Source: Planctomycetaceae bacterium
GTDB lineage: Bacteria > Planctomycetota > UBA1135 > GCA-002686595
Assembly: GCA_016125265.1 (NCBI GenBank)
Contig: WGMC01000009.1
Coordinates: 1 to 64,000 of the forward strand
DNA length: 64,000 bases
Reading direction: 5' to 3'
Positions 1 to 7,746 of the stretch are shown here, in pieces; position 1 is the stretch's first letter, and each line of letters begins with the position of its first letter. Made by a program: the position numbers and the translations under genes. The notes beneath the pieces were generated by a model. That model did no database searches. It was given only the letters and a program-made list of their open reading frames with translations, and was not told the origin of the DNA.

Positions 1-71
1 GGACGGGGCGTTGCCCCTTCCGGACACACGCGCGTCCGCCGCGCAGCGCAACGCTGCGAGGACCTTCCTAC

Positions 72-178
72 GCGCCAACGTCGCACCGACGCGCCAACGG
101 CGTTGCAACGCGCCAACGTCGCACCGACGCGCCAACGGCGTTCCAACGAGCCGACGGCGTTGCAACGCGCCGACGGCA
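72..178. repeat. Degenerate 19-bp tandem array, about 6 units
   Basis: The core GCGCCAACG or GCGCCGACG recurs at 72, 91, 110, 129, 149 and 168, a period of 19-20 bp. Two unit types alternate, one continuing TCGCACCGAC and the other GCGTTGCAAC. GCGCCAACGGCGC is itself a small palindrome (GCGCC-GTT-GGCGC on the other strand), so each unit of that type can form a hairpin. The array ends where a REP-like element begins. Confidence 0.75.
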
Positions 179-272
179 TGGGCCGGTCCTTCAGCCCGGG
201 CCGGTTCCATCCCGGTACCTGGGGCGTTGCCCCAGGCTACGATCGGACGGGGCGTTGCCCCTTCCGGACACA
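178..272 (+). repeat. REP-like composite element, copy A
   Basis: Three potential hairpins lie in order: a first GGCC/TTCAG block (ATGGGCCGGTCCTTCAGCCC), a perfect palindrome CCTGGGGC-GTT-GCCCCAGG at 218-236, and CGGGGC-GTT-GCCCC at about 248-262. The same order occurs in several copies near the RAYT gene at 22522. Known REP elements are small intergenic palindromes mobilised by RAYT proteins; the link to that gene here is inferred from proximity and shared sequence. Confidence 0.75.
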
Positions 273-316
273 CGCGCGTCCGCCGCGCAGCGCAACGCTG
301 CGAGGACCTTCCTACG

Positions 317-409
317 CGCCAACGCGCCGACGTCGCACCGACGCGCCAACGGCGTTCCAACGCGCCGACGGTGACGCGCCAACTGCGTTCCGACGCGCCA
401 ACGGCGCGG
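317..409. repeat. Second 19-bp degenerate array
   Basis: The same GCGCCAACG or GCGCCGACG units as in 72-178 follow the second copy of the 80-bp repeat. They run with small indels until an inverted REP-like element. Nothing coding is supported here. Confidence 0.65.
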
Positions 410-480
410 CCCATAGTAGCCTGGGGCAACGCCCCAGGTTCCGTCGGGAGTTGGATGCAAGGGCTGAAGGCCCGCCCCAT
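410..480 (-). repeat. REP-like composite element, copy B (inverted)
   Basis: Reading the minus strand gives the GGGC-CTTCA-GCCC block and then the CCTGGGGC-GTT-GCCCCAGG palindrome, at 420-438 on the plus strand. It faces copy A at 178-272, so the array between them sits in a pair of inverted REP-like elements. The same arrangement is seen at 21799-22407. Confidence 0.75.
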
Positions 481-558
481 CGCATCGCTCCAACGCATCG
501 CCCCAACGCATCGCTCCAACGCATCGCTCCAAAGCAATGCGCCAACGCAATGCGCCAA
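481..558. repeat. 13-bp tandem array, 6 copies
   Basis: Six consecutive 13-mers start at 481, 494, 507, 520, 533 and 546. Four are CGCATCGCTCCAA or differ from it by one base; the last two are AGCAATGCGCCAA and CGCAATGCGCCAA. The last unit runs into a partial REP-like block at about 560. The exact 13-bp phasing suggests slippage-driven growth. Confidence 0.85.
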
Positions 559-561
559 CGG

Positions 562-579
562 CATGGGCCGGTGCTTCAG
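562..579 (-). repeat. Partial REP-like block containing a gene's stop codon
   Basis: GCATGGGCCGGTGCTTCAG matches the outer block of the REP-like element (CTGAAGGCCCGGCCCATGG on the minus strand) with a few changes. The TGA in CTGAAG, read on the minus strand at 576-578, is the stop codon of the neighbouring gene at 576-1196. A second gene, ending at 21742, has its stop at the same position of another copy. Confidence 0.7.
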
Positions 580-1196
580 TCGATGCGCTCGGGCAATCGG
601 ATGCGGCGGCCCTGCGCCAGCTCGAAGCTGTAGCGCCCGCCCAGTTCGAGTTCGACCGGTTGGCCCGCGCGGTGTTCGAAATCCATCGCTCCACCGGCGC
701 GGCCCTCGAGGCGGAACGCACTGTGGCGCGGGCGCAGCACTTGGCCGCGCGGCAACTCGAGCCGAGGTCCACTGCGTCGTCCCTCGTACTCGACGGTGTC
801 GAGGCGCACGAAGCGCAACTGCGGGAGGTTCTTCTCGCTGCGCGCGCCCATGTGCAACGGTCCGGTGGCGCGCAGCGATCCGAGGTCCGCGAAGCGCAGC
901 GAGAGTTCTCCGCCCACGTTGAGCTCGACATCGAACGTGCCGACGACCGTCAACTGCCCGTCGGACGGCAGCACGAGCCGCTCGTTGCCCCCTTGGCGCA
1001 GGCGCGCGAACCCGCGCGACACTTCCATGCGCACGGTGGTGCTCGCCTGCTCGGGCGGCGGGTTCTCCACGTCGGCGGACGCCGCCAACAAGGGCGCCGT
1101 CGGCCAACCGTGGCCGGGCACGAGCAGCGGCGCGCCGAGGAGGGCCGCGGCCACGAGTCCAAGGGTCGGCGAAAGCCGTGTCCGGGGGGAGCCCAT
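576..1196 (-). CDS. Secreted protein of unknown function
   Basis: A 206-residue protein I do not recognise. The start was set at the ATG at 1194-1196 because it gives a signal peptide (MGSPRTRLSPTLGLVAAALL..., residues 1-30) and avoids overlap with the upstream gene's end at 1300. After the signal the chain has alternating short hydrophobic and charged stretches, likely beta-rich, with GQLTVVGTFDVEL and GGELSLRFADLG as typical strands. Predicted location is periplasm or exterior. It is the last gene of a minus-strand run and lies 104 bp after the secreted peptidase gene. Its stop codon lies inside a REP-like block, so the original 3' end may have been replaced by the repeat. A FecR-like fold is possible but not supported by a clear motif. 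Confidence 0.65.
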   Translation of the reverse strand: MGSPRTRLSPTLGLVAAALLGAPLLVPGHGWPTAPLLAASADVENPPPEQASTTVRMEVSRGFARLRQGGNERLVLPSDGQLTVVGTFDVELNVGGELSLRFADLGSLRATGPLHMGARSEKNLPQLRFVRLDTVEYEGRRSGPRLELPRGQVLRPRHSAFRLEGRAGGAMDFEHRAGQPVELELGGRYSFELAQGRRIRLPERID

Positions 1197-1299
1197 GGGC
1201 GGTCCATCGACCGCGCCGGCGTCGCGGCTCAAGGTCGGTGCCCCGCTTTGCGTCGCCCGGACCCGCGGACGCGGACTGCAGGCCGCGCCCCCCACCGCG

Positions 1300-4248
1300 C
1301 TACCGTACGGATAGCGCAAATTGCCGAGCAAGCTCGCCCAGCTCATCGGCGTCCAGTCCGAGCGCCTCGACGAGGCTGGGACCACCGGCCTCACCCAGGT
1401 GGTGGCGGCGGGCGTACTCGAGGAACGCCGCCCGTCGGGGGCCCGAATGCAGCGCCCCGCAGAGGGCCGCGGACTGCGCGTAGAAGAGACCCGCCCCGGT
1501 CAGCGGCATGGGTCGATTCAAGCGGGCGCGCGAGCGCACCGTCGCCAGCGTCTCCCCCGCCACGCCCCACACCCACCTTTGGTCCGAACCCAACAGCGCG
1601 TCCCAGGGCAAGAGCTGGGCCGGGTCCGTCGACGCCACGAGGTCGAGGAAGCCTCCGCGGTCACCCGCCGTGTGCACGCTCCACGCGCGGGTGTCGAACT
1701 GCCAGCCCTGAACCATGCACGCAAGACCCTCGACCACCCAATAGGCGGGAGTGATGCGGCCGTCCCAGTTGCCTCCCCCCGCCAGCCAGCGTTCCTCCAG
1801 CCACTGGTGCGCGAGTTCGTGCAGGAACACCGAACGCACCTCGGCGAACTCGGAGCCCTCCGCCGGAACGACGAACAGACTCTGGCGCGCAGCCGGGTCG
1901 TAGTGCCCGGAGCTGAACTCCGCCATCGGGTCGAGGTGCGGCCAGCGTTGGCCCACCATCGCCTGGTACTCCTCGCTGCTGCTGTAGAGCCGCACCGCCA
2001 GGCGCTCGCGTTCGCTGCCCGCGGCGCCTGCGACTTCCGCGTCCTCTGCCGGCGCGCCCAGTTCCCGCGCCAGCACGTCGCACAGCAGTTGTGCATGGGC
2101 CAGACCATCGGCGATGGCGGACAGATTCTCGAACGGGGTGAGCAGCAAGATGTCGCGCGTGCGGAGCGCCACCAAATCGCTGCGCCAGGAGGCCAGGGCT
2201 TGGGCGAGATGCCGCTCGGCGCGTGTGGCGGGTGCGTTCGTGTCCGCCGGGGGCTCGACGAGGTGGATGGGGCTTCGCAGGTGCAACCGCAGGAGCTCGA
2301 CCAAGCCGTCGAGCGGTTGTTCGGGATCGAGCGCCATCCCCGGCGGCAACAGTTCGCCGAGCCGCGCGAGAGCAACGGGCCGCAGCAACCCATCGTCGCC
2401 CGCTTCCACCAGCGCTTGCAGAACGAGGTCGTCGGGATCCTCCGACACGAGCGCCCGGAAACTCTGCTCCCGGAATCCGTCGCATTCGGCGCGCAGGGTC
2501 TCGAGTCGGGCTTCCACGGCCTGCACACTCTCAGCCACTGGCGCTCGGCGCGCGCGCTGGGCGCGTTCCAACCCCGCCTCCAACTTGGGCACGCTCTCCG
2601 CCGGGCCCGCACGGCGCGCGAGTTCGAGCAGCCGCACGAGCAGGTCCTTGTCGAGGCTGCCGGCCGCCGTCGCCGTCAGTTCCTCCACGGCGCCGGCCTC
2701 GAGGGTGCGCACCACCTCGCGCGATGCGGCTAGGAAGCCCGTCCAACTGCGCACGCCGCGCGCCCGTCCGTCGGCGACGAGCAGGGCGCCGAACTCCTCG
2801 CGCGCTACGGCGGGCGCAGGCCCGTCCGACGCGGCGCGACCGCGCGCGCGGCCGGAGCGCGCCTTTGTTTTCGCGTCGACCGCGCGCAGTCCGTCCTCCA
2901 CCACTTCGAGCGGCCCGCGCAGCACCGTGCGGCCCGCGAGGTCGGCCGCCGCGGCGCCGGACGCGACGAGCAGCGCCGTCCATGCGGGATCGTCTGGCCA
3001 CGCGGCGGGCGCGGCGCGGTGTGCGGGTCGACGGGACTCGTCCGCGTGGAGCTCCAGGACACCACCGGCGCGCTGCACGAGCAATCCGTGCCGCGAGGGG
3101 ACAACCGCGAGGGGCACGGGTGCGGGCAGTTGCCAAAGGGTCTTGCCCGTTTTCCCGTCGCCCGCACGGCCGTCTACGACGAGGCCATTGCCGGCCAACA
3201 CCGGCGACATGGCCGCGCGTTGCAGGGGCGGTACGGCCTCGGAGTGCGCGAGTTCGACGAAGCGGTTCTGGATGTCGATGCGGACGAGCGCGTCGCGGGG
3301 TTCGTCGGCGCGCTTCATCCAATGGAGCACTTGCTCCTCCGCCAGCAACGGCGTCTGGTCGATCGCGTCCGCACTGGGATCGAGCAATAGCTTGTTGTCG
3401 CGGAAACCGGCGCCGAGACCGATCGTCAGCCAGGGCGCCTGGAAGCCGTCCATCCGGACGCTGGCACCGTCCAGGTAGGACCTGTGGCCGTTCGTGAAAA
3501 AGCGCAGCGCCCTGCCCCCGTCCCACACGGACTGGGCCGGAAGTGCCGGCTCGACCCATTGCACGTCCCGAAGGTCCGGTGTGACCTTGGCCAGCACGTA
3601 CGCCTCGCCGCCGTCCCACGCGACGACCCAGAACGCGCCGGAGGCGAGTAGCAACCGGTTGAGGGTGCGCAGTTCGAGCGAGGCGGTGGTGGTGTCGTCG
3701 TCCCAGTTCCTGCGCAAAAGTCGGTCCCAGGTGCTGCACCAGAGCGTCGTGCCGTCGAACAGCACCGAGCGCGCGCCGGGCACGGACCAGGTGCGCTCGA
3801 CCGCCAGGCCGAGTGGCGAACAGGTCGCCAGGACGATCGTGTCCGCATCCCTCCGGAAGACCAATCGATCCCCCACCAGGGTCGGGTCCGGCTCGGCGTG
3901 CGACAGCGTCAGCGGTTCGCCGAGCGCGGCGAAGTACCGCAAGTCGACGAGTGTCAGTTGTGACGTGCCGCCGTCCATCGCGGTCGCGACGACACACAGG
4001 TCGCCGTCCACGACAGGTTCACCGAGCAGCGCTCCAGCGAAGTCGAGCGAACCGGCCAGATGCAAGGGCCCGCGGGGCAGGTGCGTCTCGGTGCTGCGCG
4101 AGCGGGCGAGCGAACCATCCGCGGTCGGCCAGGTCCCTTCCGCCGCCGGGTGGAACGGCCGAGTCGGAAACCAGCCGGTCTGGGCGAGCGCTCCCGGGGC
4201 GGCGAGCAGGAGAAGCAGTGCCGCCAGCGCCCTCGACCACATCGACAC
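1300..4248 (-). CDS. Secreted beta-propeller protein with C-terminal HELAH metallopeptidase domain
   Basis: A 982-residue exported protein with a cleavable signal peptide (ALAALLLLLAAPGALA, ending near residue 22). Roughly residues 45-430 look like a PQQ-type propeller (GKTGKTLWQLPAPVPLAVV is a typical blade). A helical, Arg/Glu-rich middle follows. The C-terminal part carries H810-E-L-A-H814 and a downstream acidic residue in WVVEGLACMVQG (E840), the pattern of gluzincin zinc peptidases. This predicts a periplasmic or surface zinc peptidase; the substrate is unknown and activity is inferred only from the motif. The start is GTG at 4248 just after moaA, with an in-frame ATG at 4242 as alternative. 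The 3-bp gap to moaA suggests co-transcription. Confidence 0.7.
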   Translation of the reverse strand: MSMWSRALAALLLLLAAPGALAQTGWFPTRPFHPAAEGTWPTADGSLARSRSTETHLPRGPLHLAGSLDFAGALLGEPVVDGDLCVVATAMDGGTSQLTLVDLRYFAALGEPLTLSHAEPDPTLVGDRLVFRRDADTIVLATCSPLGLAVERTWSVPGARSVLFDGTTLWCSTWDRLLRRNWDDDTTTASLELRTLNRLLLASGAFWVVAWDGGEAYVLAKVTPDLRDVQWVEPALPAQSVWDGGRALRFFTNGHRSYLDGASVRMDGFQAPWLTIGLGAGFRDNKLLLDPSADAIDQTPLLAEEQVLHWMKRADEPRDALVRIDIQNRFVELAHSEAVPPLQRAAMSPVLAGNGLVVDGRAGDGKTGKTLWQLPAPVPLAVVPSRHGLLVQRAGGVLELHADESRRPAHRAAPAAWPDDPAWTALLVASGAAAADLAGRTVLRGPLEVVEDGLRAVDAKTKARSGRARGRAASDGPAPAVAREEFGALLVADGRARGVRSWTGFLAASREVVRTLEAGAVEELTATAAGSLDKDLLVRLLELARRAGPAESVPKLEAGLERAQRARRAPVAESVQAVEARLETLRAECDGFREQSFRALVSEDPDDLVLQALVEAGDDGLLRPVALARLGELLPPGMALDPEQPLDGLVELLRLHLRSPIHLVEPPADTNAPATRAERHLAQALASWRSDLVALRTRDILLLTPFENLSAIADGLAHAQLLCDVLARELGAPAEDAEVAGAAGSERERLAVRLYSSSEEYQAMVGQRWPHLDPMAEFSSGHYDPAARQSLFVVPAEGSEFAEVRSVFLHELAHQWLEERWLAGGGNWDGRITPAYWVVEGLACMVQGWQFDTRAWSVHTAGDRGGFLDLVASTDPAQLLPWDALLGSDQRWVWGVAGETLATVRSRARLNRPMPLTGAGLFYAQSAALCGALHSGPRRAAFLEYARRHHLGEAGGPSLVEALGLDADELGELARQFALSVR

Positions 4249-4251
4249 AGT

Positions 4252-5208
4252 TCAGCCCCCGATGGAGCGCATCGGGATCGAACCCTCGCGCAGGAGGTCG
4301 TAGATGGGCGGTTTGGCGTCCGCGGCCCGCTGGAAGAGCTCCACCACGCGTTCCTCCACTTCAGCGTCGGTGCCGCCGGCGCGCAGGGCTCCCAAGAGGT
4401 CCACCTCCCCGCCGGTCAAGAGGCACGAGCGGATCGTGCCTTCCGCCGTGAGTCGCAGGCGGTTGCAGCGGTCGCAGAACGGATTGCTGATCGCGTGGAT
4501 GAATCCGACGACGGCGCCGCCGACGCGGAACCGCTCGGCGGGCCCCCCGTCGGCCGACGTGGCCAGCGGCTCGAGCCCGCGGTCGCGGCCCAGGCGCTCC
4601 AGCACCTGCCGCGGTTCGACGCGCCACTGGCCGACCCGTTCGTCGCGCATTGGCATGTGTTCGATGAACCGCACCTCCACCGCCTCCGCCGCGGCGAAGT
4701 CGACGAAACTCTCGATCTCGTCGTCGTTGATGCCGCCCATGAGCACCGCGTTGACCTTCACGCGCGGAATGCCCGCGTCGCGCGCGGCGCGCAGCCCCGC
4801 GAGCACGTCCGCGAGGCGTCCGCCGCCCGTCAACTTCGCGAAACGATCCTCGTGCAGGCTGTCGAGGCTGACGTTGACCGTGCCGAGGCCGGCGTTGGCC
4901 AGTTCGGCGGCGCGGCGCTCCAGCAGCAATCCATTCGTGGTCAGCGCCACTTCGCGGATGCCCGGCAGCGCGGCAATGCGCCGCACCACCTCGGGCAGGT
5001 CGCGGCGCAGGGTCGGCTCGCCGCCCGTCAGCCGCACCTTGCGGAACCCGAGCCTGCGCGACGCGATTTCGAGCAATCGCTCGACCTCGGCCGCCGCCAT
5101 CGACGTGGGCGGTTCGTCCGGCAGGGTGCAGTAGGTGCACTTGAGTTGGCACAGGTTCGTCAGCGAAACCCGCAGGTACGTCACACGCCGTCCGAAGCGG
5201 TCGATCAT
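4252..5208 (-). CDS. moaA: GTP 3',8-cyclase MoaA (molybdenum cofactor biosynthesis)
   Basis: A 318-residue radical SAM enzyme that, with MoaC, converts GTP to cyclic pyranopterin monophosphate, the first step of molybdenum cofactor synthesis in the cytoplasm. The N-terminal cluster motif is C20-x3-C24-x2-C27, followed by LTGGEP. The second [4Fe-4S] site is CDRCNRLRLTAEGTIRSCL, and the protein ends in the Gly-Gly that is functionally important in MoaA. The start at 5206-5208 gives the usual MIDRFGRRVTYLRVSLT opening; a much longer open frame upstream only reads through mcsB. The start overlaps the mcsB stop as ATGA, so the two are probably translationally coupled. No other moa gene is in the window. 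Confidence 0.95.
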   Translation of the reverse strand: MIDRFGRRVTYLRVSLTNLCQLKCTYCTLPDEPPTSMAAAEVERLLEIASRRLGFRKVRLTGGEPTLRRDLPEVVRRIAALPGIREVALTTNGLLLERRAAELANAGLGTVNVSLDSLHEDRFAKLTGGGRLADVLAGLRAARDAGIPRVKVNAVLMGGINDDEIESFVDFAAAEAVEVRFIEHMPMRDERVGQWRVEPRQVLERLGRDRGLEPLATSADGGPAERFRVGGAVVGFIHAISNPFCDRCNRLRLTAEGTIRSCLLTGGEVDLLGALRAGGTDAEVEERVVELFQRAADAKPPIYDLLREGSIPMRSIGG

Positions 5209-6317
5209 GGGTCCCGCCGCGCAAAGAACTGCGCCAACATGCCACCGCGAAGTCGGTCCCGCTGGGGCGCGTCCACGAGCGCGGTGCCGGGTTCCGGGCC
5301 GGAGAGCGCCTGCACGTGGGCGCGCTGCATCTGCACCGAGAGCACGTTGAGCTCTTCCAAGGTGAAGTCGCTGACCAGCCCCAGTGCCACTCCCAATCGC
5401 ACCGTCGAGAGGTGCCCGAGCGCCACGTCGGTCGTGATCTGGCCGGTGTTGCAGAGCACACCGAGCGCGTGGTGCACGCGGTCCTCCAGTTCGCGCCGCC
5501 GTTCGGCGAGGAGCAGCGCGCGCAGGCGGCGCTCGAACGCCACCACGTCGGGAACCAGGGCGATGAGGTCCCCCACCAACTCGCTCTCCGTGCGGCCGAG
5601 CGTGACCTGGTTGGAGATCTGGTAGAGATCTCCGCTGGCGCGGGAACCCTCGCCGTACTGGCCGCGCACGGTCAGTCCCGTGCGCTGCGCCGCGTGGAAC
5701 ACCTTCTCGAGTTCGCCGCGCACCAGCCCGAGGGCCGCGAGGTGCACCATCACCGACGCGCGCAGTCCCGTTCCGACGTTGGTCGGGCACGCGGTCAAGT
5801 ACCCGAACCGCTCGTCGACCGCGTACTCGAGCTCCTGTTCGAGCGCGACGTCCAGGGTGCGAACACGCTCGAAGGCGCGCTCGAGGTCGAAACCCGAGGC
5901 GATAGCGCAGAGGCGCAGGTGGTCCTCTTCCCCCACCATCACCAGGGCCGTCTCGCCCCGCGCGAAGGCCACGGCGCGGCCGGGCGGCGAGGGGCGGCGT
6001 TCCTCGACCGGCGCCAGCTCGCGGCTGACGAGGTGCCGCTCGCGCAGCAACATGCGCTCGAGATCGCTGGCGCGCGTCAGGTCGACCCAGACGGTTTCCT
6101 GTCCGTCCATCGGCTGCGCTTCGACCAGGGCGCGGACGCGTGCGGAGAGTTCGCGCGCGGGTTTTTCGTCGAGGCGGGTGCCGAAGGCGTACCCCGCCAC
6201 GTTGCGCGCCAGTCGTGCGCGGCAGGAGAGCACCACGTCGCCCTCGGGACCACCGGCGCTGAGCCAGGTGCCGACGCGGGAGGCGAACTCGTGGGGATCG
6301 AAGGGCGTGGAGCGCAC
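5205..6317 (-). CDS. mcsB: Protein-arginine kinase McsB (ATP:guanido phosphotransferase family)
   Basis: A 370-residue cytoplasmic kinase of the phosphagen-kinase fold. In Bacillus, McsB phosphorylates arginines on proteins and marks them for ClpCP. Family features seen: SCRARLARN near residues 31-39, the GEEDHLRL loop near 129-136, the active-site signature CPTNVGTGLRAS with C177, and the C-terminal guanidino-kinase region RASGDLYQISNQ. The length fits McsB. Translation likely starts at GTG 6315-6317. In Firmicutes mcsB follows ctsR and mcsA and precedes clpC; none of these is next to it here. Instead it overlaps moaA by 4 bp. An arginine-phosphate role is therefore inferred from family only. 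Confidence 0.9.
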   Translation of the reverse strand: MRSTPFDPHEFASRVGTWLSAGGPEGDVVLSCRARLARNVAGYAFGTRLDEKPARELSARVRALVEAQPMDGQETVWVDLTRASDLERMLLRERHLVSRELAPVEERRPSPPGRAVAFARGETALVMVGEEDHLRLCAIASGFDLERAFERVRTLDVALEQELEYAVDERFGYLTACPTNVGTGLRASVMVHLAALGLVRGELEKVFHAAQRTGLTVRGQYGEGSRASGDLYQISNQVTLGRTESELVGDLIALVPDVVAFERRLRALLLAERRRELEDRVHHALGVLCNTGQITTDVALGHLSTVRLGVALGLVSDFTLEELNVLSVQMQRAHVQALSGPEPGTALVDAPQRDRLRGGMLAQFFARRDP

Positions 6318-6349
6318 GTGAGCCCGCGATCCTAACCGGCGCGGCGGTC

Positions 6350-7669
6350 CTAGGCCGCAGCGTCGCCCGCGTCCGATTCCCAGGGGTCGCCGTCGTCCGC
6401 GCGGGGGCCGCTCTCCAGGTGGACCAGCGTCGCCTCCCGTCCGCCGGCCTGGGCCAGGGCCAAGAGCAGCGAATCGACCTCCCGCTGCAATCCCAGCGCC
6501 CGTTCCACCGCGCCGTCCCGCTCCTCGCGGAGCTGCTCGATGAGGGCCCTATCGCCGAACTCGGGCATCCGCCACGGATGGGGTCCGAGGGCGCCGTCGA
6601 GCCCCTGGCTGAGGCACTCCAGGGCGGCCGTCAGCTCGGCCGCCACACGCTCGAGCCCATCCCGGTCGGCCAGGAGGCGCGCCAGGTCGCCGCGCAGCTC
6701 GCCCCGCTCGGCCTCGAGCGCCCGGGTCCGCTCCAGGAGGCGGGCGGCCCTGCGGGCGGCCTCCGACTCGGTTTCCGCCGCCGCGCGGCGCGCCTCGAGT
6801 ACCGCCAGGCCCAGGCCCTCGATCGCTCCCTGGGCGCCCAGGAGGGCCCGGCTCTGCTGTTCGAGTTGGGCCTCGAGCTGCGCGTTCCGGCCCGCGAGTG
6901 CCCAGAGGCGCGCACCCCGACCCGCGGCCAGGGCGAGGAGCGCCTCGCGCTCGCGTTGTGCGAGCGTCGGGGTGCGTGTCGAGCGTCCCGGCGATCGGGC
7001 CCAACCGGTCAGGTCGGCGGTTTCGGCGCCCGAAACCGCCGCGACGATCGCCTGGCGCACGTGCGGCGGGCGGCCGACCTGGGCGAGCAGCGCCTCGCGC
7101 ACGGCGTCGGCCTCGCCTCCGAGTTCCGCCTCCTCGAGCGCGCCGACGAGCCGCGCCAACTCCACGAAACCCGGCGTGCTGCCGAGGCCGACCACCTGGG
7201 TCGCACAACCGCGCTGGCGGAGCGCGCGTTCGACATCCGAGCGCCGCGGCCAAGCGCCGACGCGCGGCGCTGCTTGCGCCCAGCCGAGTTCTTCCCGCGC
7301 GCGTTCGAGTTCGCCCATCGCAGCCTCGACGGCCTTGCCCGCGAAGGGCCCGACGACCACGACGTGGCCGCGTGCGACTCGCAGTGCTTCGGCGAGCACG
7401 TGCTGTCGCGCGGCCGGCGCTTGGGTGTGGAGCACGTCGAGCACGAACACCGCGTCGAAACTCCCGTCCAGGAACGGCAAGGCGCGCGGCGAACCGAGCG
7501 CCGCCGTGCCGCGGTCGCCGCCGCCCGCGCGGAACGCGGTGCAGCGCCCGTCGTGCTCGATTTCGAGCACCCGAAGTGGCCTCGCCTTCGCCCCCGAACC
7601 CGCGATCCGCTCGAGGACCCGCGCCGCCAGCCGACGGGCGAGGAAGCGGTCGAGGGGAAGGTGGGCCAT
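6350..7669 (-). CDS. Class I methyltransferase-like protein with long C-terminal coiled coil
   Basis: A 439-residue protein. Residues 1-150 look like a Rossmann-type SAM methyltransferase: LRVLEIEHDGRC in the place of motif I, PFLDGSFDAVFVLDVLH as a typical post-II/III region, then GHVVVVGPF. Motif I lacks the usual glycine-rich loop, so cofactor binding is doubtful. From about residue 270 to the end the chain is rich in Ala, Glu, Arg and Leu (for example LERTRALEAERGELRGDLAR) and should form a long coiled coil. The start ATG at 7667-7669 follows directly after a 15-bp tandem repeat. It is downstream of arginase and upstream of mcsB on the same strand. Possible roles include a glycosylation-cluster methyltransferase or a scaffold; neither is shown. 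Confidence 0.6.
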   Translation of the reverse strand: MAHLPLDRFLARRLAARVLERIAGSGAKARPLRVLEIEHDGRCTAFRAGGGDRGTAALGSPRALPFLDGSFDAVFVLDVLHTQAPAARQHVLAEALRVARGHVVVVGPFAGKAVEAAMGELERAREELGWAQAAPRVGAWPRRSDVERALRQRGCATQVVGLGSTPGFVELARLVGALEEAELGGEADAVREALLAQVGRPPHVRQAIVAAVSGAETADLTGWARSPGRSTRTPTLAQREREALLALAAGRGARLWALAGRNAQLEAQLEQQSRALLGAQGAIEGLGLAVLEARRAAAETESEAARRAARLLERTRALEAERGELRGDLARLLADRDGLERVAAELTAALECLSQGLDGALGPHPWRMPEFGDRALIEQLREERDGAVERALGLQREVDSLLLALAQAGGREATLVHLESGPRADDGDPWESDAGDAAA

Positions 7670-7670
7670 G

Positions 7671-7730
7671 GTTTGGTTCGGCGCGGTTCGGTTCGGCGCG
7701 TTTTGGTTCGGCGCGTTTTGGTTCGGCGCG
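7671..7730. repeat. 15-bp tandem repeat, 4 copies
   Basis: Four 15-mers of the form TTTTGGTTCGGCGCG (7671-7685, 7686-7700, 7701-7715, 7716-7730) fill almost the whole gap between arginase and the next gene. Read on the minus strand they stay open in the frame of that gene as repeats of Ala-Pro-Asn-Gln-Asn, but no standard start codon is visible upstream of them in the gap. They are treated as non-coding leader. Confidence 0.9.
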
Positions 7731-7746
7731 GTGCGGGAAGAGCGCG

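Larger units (their letters stand above)
1..324. repeat. 80-bp perfect direct repeat (1-80 and 245-324)
   Basis: Positions 1-80 recur without a mismatch at 245-324. Each copy starts with the hairpin GGGGC-GTT-GCCCC and runs into the first unit of a short array with core GCGCCAACG. The left copy touches the window edge, so the repeat may be longer. No gene is seen in 1-575; the open frames there follow repeat composition. Confidence 0.9.

Noticed and set aside
11..922. Plus-strand open frame of 303 codons at the window start
   Set aside because: It translates REP-like and array DNA, then runs antisense into the secreted-protein gene; composition alone explains it.
5209..5790. Longer MoaA with about 190 extra N-terminal residues
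   Set aside because: That stretch reads mcsB out of frame; MoaA's standard N-terminus begins at 5208.
7671..7746. The 15-bp repeats as coding sequence for the next gene
   Set aside because: The frame is open, but no standard start codon lies between the arginase stop and the repeats, while a good ATG follows them.
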